Below are positions 7,968 to 10,174 of a stretch of 10,174 nt of DNA, one piece after another. This DNA is from CAZVEE01 sp964625525 (GTDB lineage Bacteria; Pseudomonadota; Alphaproteobacteria; JAJFIK01). The notes beneath the pieces are model-generated. The model had not been told where the DNA came from and ran no database searches. It worked only from the letters and a program-made list of their open reading frames with translations. The DNA lies in NCBI GenBank assembly GCA_964625525.1, contig CAZVEE010000107.1, positions 1-10,174 on the forward strand. Direction: 5' to 3'. Position 1 is the stretch's first letter, and the number at the start of each line of letters is the position of its first letter. Position numbers and translations under genes: made by a program.

Positions 7968-8587
7968 GAACCGACTTTCTGCGCCGGATCGAGGACCGAT
8001 TGCCGCTGGATGAGGCACTGATCGCCGATCTGGCACCCTCGTCGAGCGATTTCGACCTGAATCCCCATCTGCCGCGGACCCGCCCGGTGGCGTTGCGCCC
8101 GGCTGCTGTGCTGATCCCGATTCTGGACCGGGCGGACGGCTTGAGCGTGCTCCTGACCCGGCGGGCGGCGCATTTGAAGGCCCATGCGGGCCAGATCAGC
8201 TTTCCCGGCGGGCGGGTTGAGCCCGATGATCCCGGCTATGCGGGCGCGGCGGTGCGCGAGGCGTGGGAAGAAGTGGGCCTGCCAGCCCAGCATGTGAGCA
8301 TCGTTGGGTTTCTGGAGCCCTATGAAACTGTCACCGGGTTTCAGGTGGTGCCGGTGGTGGGGCTGGTGCGGCCCGATTTCGAGCTGGCCATCGATCCCAA
8401 TGAGGTCGCCGAAGCGTTTGAAGTGCCACTTGCTTTTCTGATGGACGCGGACAATCACGAAACTCACGAGGTCGAGTTTCAGGGTCAACCGCGGCTTTAC
8501 TACGCCATTCCTTACGGTGACTATTACATCTGGGGCGCTACGGCGGCCATGCTCGTCAACTTTCACAAGAGGCTGTTCGGTCCATGA
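7964..8587 (+). CDS. CoA pyrophosphatase-like Nudix hydrolase
   Basis: This is a 207-aa Nudix hydrolase. The segment VLLTRRAAHLKAHAGQISFP (62-81) followed by GGRVEPDD (82-89) is the signature of the CoA-diphosphatase subgroup (UPF0035 motif). The Nudix helix REAWEEVGL is at 98-106 and carries the metal-binding glutamates E102 and E103. The expected reaction is hydrolysis of CoA or oxidised CoA into 3',5'-ADP and 4'-phosphopantetheine. The substrate is inferred from the subgroup, not shown. It starts at GTG 7964, overlapping the DUF1285 stop by 4 nt, and ends in an ATGA overlap with the next gene, so translation is probably coupled. It is cytoplasmic. Confidence 0.95.
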   Translation: MRTDFLRRIEDRLPLDEALIADLAPSSSDFDLNPHLPRTRPVALRPAAVLIPILDRADGLSVLLTRRAAHLKAHAGQISFPGGRVEPDDPGYAGAAVREAWEEVGLPAQHVSIVGFLEPYETVTGFQVVPVVGLVRPDFELAIDPNEVAEAFEVPLAFLMDADNHETHEVEFQGQPRLYYAIPYGDYYIWGATAAMLVNFHKRLFGP

Positions 8588-8865
8588 TCCGCATTCTTAT
8601 CGTGCGTCTGCTGCTGTTCATCCTCCCCTTCGTGCTCTATGCCGCGTACATGCATTTCGTGAAGGGCGAAGACATCACGGATCGGCGCACGTGGCGCACC
8701 GCGCCGCTCACGGCCCTGCTTGCCGTCAGCGCCACCATTGTCGCCATCAGTTTCGTGGCGCTCGCCTTCAACACCGGTAGTGATCCGGACGGGGACTATA
8801 TTCCCGCGCGCATGGAGGATGGCGAGCTGGTGCCCGGACGCATCGACGACGACAGGCCCCAATGA
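8584..8865 (+). CDS. small membrane protein, DUF6111 family
   Basis: This is a 93-aa protein with two hydrophobic segments (about 4-24 and 42-63) separated by a charged loop (KGEDITDRRTWR), and an acidic soluble tail with DGDYIPARMEDGELVPGRID. It matches the DUF6111 family, which I know as the small gene between the CoA pyrophosphatase and CCA transferase genes in Alphaproteobacteria. The function is unknown. The ATG overlaps the preceding stop by 4 nt and its own stop overlaps the next ATG by 4 nt, so it is made as part of a coupled operon. Confidence 0.9.
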   Translation: MIRILIVRLLLFILPFVLYAAYMHFVKGEDITDRRTWRTAPLTALLAVSATIVAISFVALAFNTGSDPDGDYIPARMEDGELVPGRIDDDRPQ

Positions 8866-10100
8866 CCTCTCTCGCGCTCGACACTGCCCGCTGGATCCGT
8901 GCTCGGGCCACCCAGACTGTGGTGGCCGCGCTTCAGGCCGGGGACACGGACGAAGTGGCCCGCTTTGTGGGCGGCTGCGTGCGCAACACGCTGCTGGGGC
9001 GCGGCGTTGATGACGTGGACATCGCCACGCGGCTTGAGCCTCAGACCGTCATCGCCCGGCTAGAGGCGGCGGGTCTGAAGGCTGTGCCCACGGGGCTTGA
9101 TCATGGCACGGTCACCGGCATCGCTTTCGGCAAACCCTTCGAGATCACCACCTTGCGCCAGGATGTGCGCACGGACGGACGCCACGCGCAGGTTACGTTC
9201 ACTCAGGACTGGGCCCAGGACGCGCGTCGGCGCGATTTCACCATGAATGCGCTTTATGCTGGCGCCGACGGGACCCTGCATGATCCGCTTGGCGGTCTGC
9301 CCGATCTAGAGGCGGGGCAGGTGCGCTTCATTGGTGATGCGGTGACGCGGATCCGCGAGGATTATCTCCGTATTCTGCGCTTTTTCCGGTTTCAGGCCTG
9401 GTACGGTCGCAGCCAGCCCGATGCCGAGGCGCTCGCCGCCATTACGGCCGAGCGCGAGGGGCTTGCGGGTCTTTCGGGCGAGCGAGTGCAAAAAGAACTC
9501 TTCAAACTACTCCAGGCGGATGATCCGGTGCCGGCTCTGCGGGCCATGGCCGAAAGCGGCGTGTTGGAGGGGGTGCTGCCGGAGGTCAAAAGCCTTGATC
9601 ATCTGGCCGCGCTGGTGCCCATCGAACAGGAGTTGATGCTGCCGCCCGATTCGGTGCGCCGGCTGGCGAGCCTGTTGTCGGACCGGGTGCGCCTGCCTAA
9701 TGGCTTTGCCGCGCGGTTGAAGCTGTCAAATGCCGTGCGCACCCGCCTCACGGGCCTTCTCATCGGCGATTGGGACATGATCGACAAGGCCGAAGGGGCG
9801 GCGCTCCGGGTGCTGATCTATGATGCCGGTGTTGACCGCACCGCCGATCTGCGCCTTCTCGCGGCCGCCGCCTGCCACAGCGGCGCCGACGCCGTTGCCG
9901 ACACCTTCGATGCTCTGCGTCGTTGGGACGCTCCCGAATTCCCCCTCAAAGGCGCCGACATCACCGCCGCTGGCGTCCCCAAAGGCCCGGAAGTCGGCGC
10001 CCATCTCAAGGCGCTGGAAGACTGGTGGATCGCCCAGGATTTCAAACCCAGCAAAAACGTCCTGAAAGCGGAATTGACCCGTCGGATCGCGAAGGGGTGA
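8862..10100 (+). CDS. cca: CCA tRNA nucleotidyltransferase
   Basis: This 412-aa class II nucleotidyltransferase adds or repairs the CCA end of tRNAs, using CTP and ATP. The head-domain motif FVGGCVRNTLLGR (35-47) is followed by the catalytic pair D51-V-D53 in DDVDIAT. The nucleotide-selecting stretch includes RRRDFTMNAL (about 122-131), and GERVQKELFKLL (206-217) is the conserved helix of the neck. The usual Asp of the GGxVRD motif is Asn here (N42), which I believe is common in alphaproteobacterial members. There is no HD phosphohydrolase domain at the C-terminus, unlike the E. coli enzyme. A poly(A) polymerase role is possible for related proteins, but the genome context favours CCA addition. 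The ATG overlaps the DUF6111 stop by 4 nt. It is the last gene seen in the operon. Confidence 0.95.
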   Translation: MTSLALDTARWIRARATQTVVAALQAGDTDEVARFVGGCVRNTLLGRGVDDVDIATRLEPQTVIARLEAAGLKAVPTGLDHGTVTGIAFGKPFEITTLRQDVRTDGRHAQVTFTQDWAQDARRRDFTMNALYAGADGTLHDPLGGLPDLEAGQVRFIGDAVTRIREDYLRILRFFRFQAWYGRSQPDAEALAAITAEREGLAGLSGERVQKELFKLLQADDPVPALRAMAESGVLEGVLPEVKSLDHLAALVPIEQELMLPPDSVRRLASLLSDRVRLPNGFAARLKLSNAVRTRLTGLLIGDWDMIDKAEGAALRVLIYDAGVDRTADLRLLAAAACHSGADAVADTFDALRRWDAPEFPLKGADITAAGVPKGPEVGAHLKALEDWWIAQDFKPSKNVLKAELTRRIAKG

Positions 10101-10174
10101 GGACGGCGAGGGGCTCGGTGTGCTGGTTCAATCCAGACTTCGCTTCGGCGCCTTCCCCACGGCAACACACCCTC

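Noticed and set aside
8985..8987. Asn (N42) in place of Asp in the GGxVRD motif of the CCA enzyme as an inactivating change
   Set aside because: The catalytic DVD pair and the RRDFTMNAL motif are intact, and I believe Asn here is usual in alphaproteobacterial members.
10101..10174. Imperfect inverted repeat (10117-10125 with 10163-10171) after the CCA gene as a terminator
   Set aside because: It has a mismatch, a 37-nt loop and no following T tract, so it is too weak to call.

Overview
The window is GC-rich DNA (roughly two thirds G+C by eye) with compact, overlapping genes. It fits an alphaproteobacterial chromosome. The best evidence is the gene set: a DUF1285 - CoA pyrophosphatase - DUF6111 - CCA tRNA nucleotidyltransferase row, beside a divergent MoxR - DUF58 - BatA-like/DUF4159 fusion row. 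Both are arrangements I know from Alphaproteobacteria. I cannot name a genus. There are no rRNA or tRNA genes, insertion sequences, CRISPR arrays or phage genes.

Layout: (1) 1-231, plus strand: the 3' end of a gene that begins outside the window. It contains a perfect 19-bp inverted repeat at 11-56. (2) 216-7045, minus strand: a four-gene operon transcribed leftwards. In transcription order it holds a MoxR-family AAA+ ATPase, a DUF58 protein with an intact MIDAS motif, a large BatA-like membrane protein fused to a DUF4159 domain, and a second large membrane protein with a VWA-like and a glutamine-amidotransferase-like region. Gaps are 5 and 34 nt, and the last two genes overlap by 4 nt. (3) 7046-7376: a 331-bp divergent control region with two palindromes and three direct repeats at 17-bp spacing. 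(4) 7377-10100, plus strand: a four-gene operon in which every junction is a 4-nt start/stop overlap (GTGA, ATGA, ATGA). (5) 10101-10174: a short tail with no gene seen.

How the genes work together: the minus-strand operon looks like a Bat-type system. A cytoplasmic MoxR ATPase and its VWA/DUF58 partner would act on, or together with, two membrane-anchored proteins that carry large soluble domains. MoxR ATPases with VWA partners are known as chaperone or maturation pairs (RavA/ViaA, CbbQ/CbbO, NorQ/NorD). The client of this alphaproteobacterial version is, to my knowledge, not established. The plus-strand operon is housekeeping: tRNA 3'-end CCA synthesis or repair, CoA/nucleotide clean-up, and two small proteins of unknown function.

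The most interesting points are the client-unknown MoxR system with one degraded MIDAS, a nine-base C tract at the start of the ATPase gene, the 17-bp phased repeats between the operons, and the perfect palindrome inside the tail of the convergent gene.
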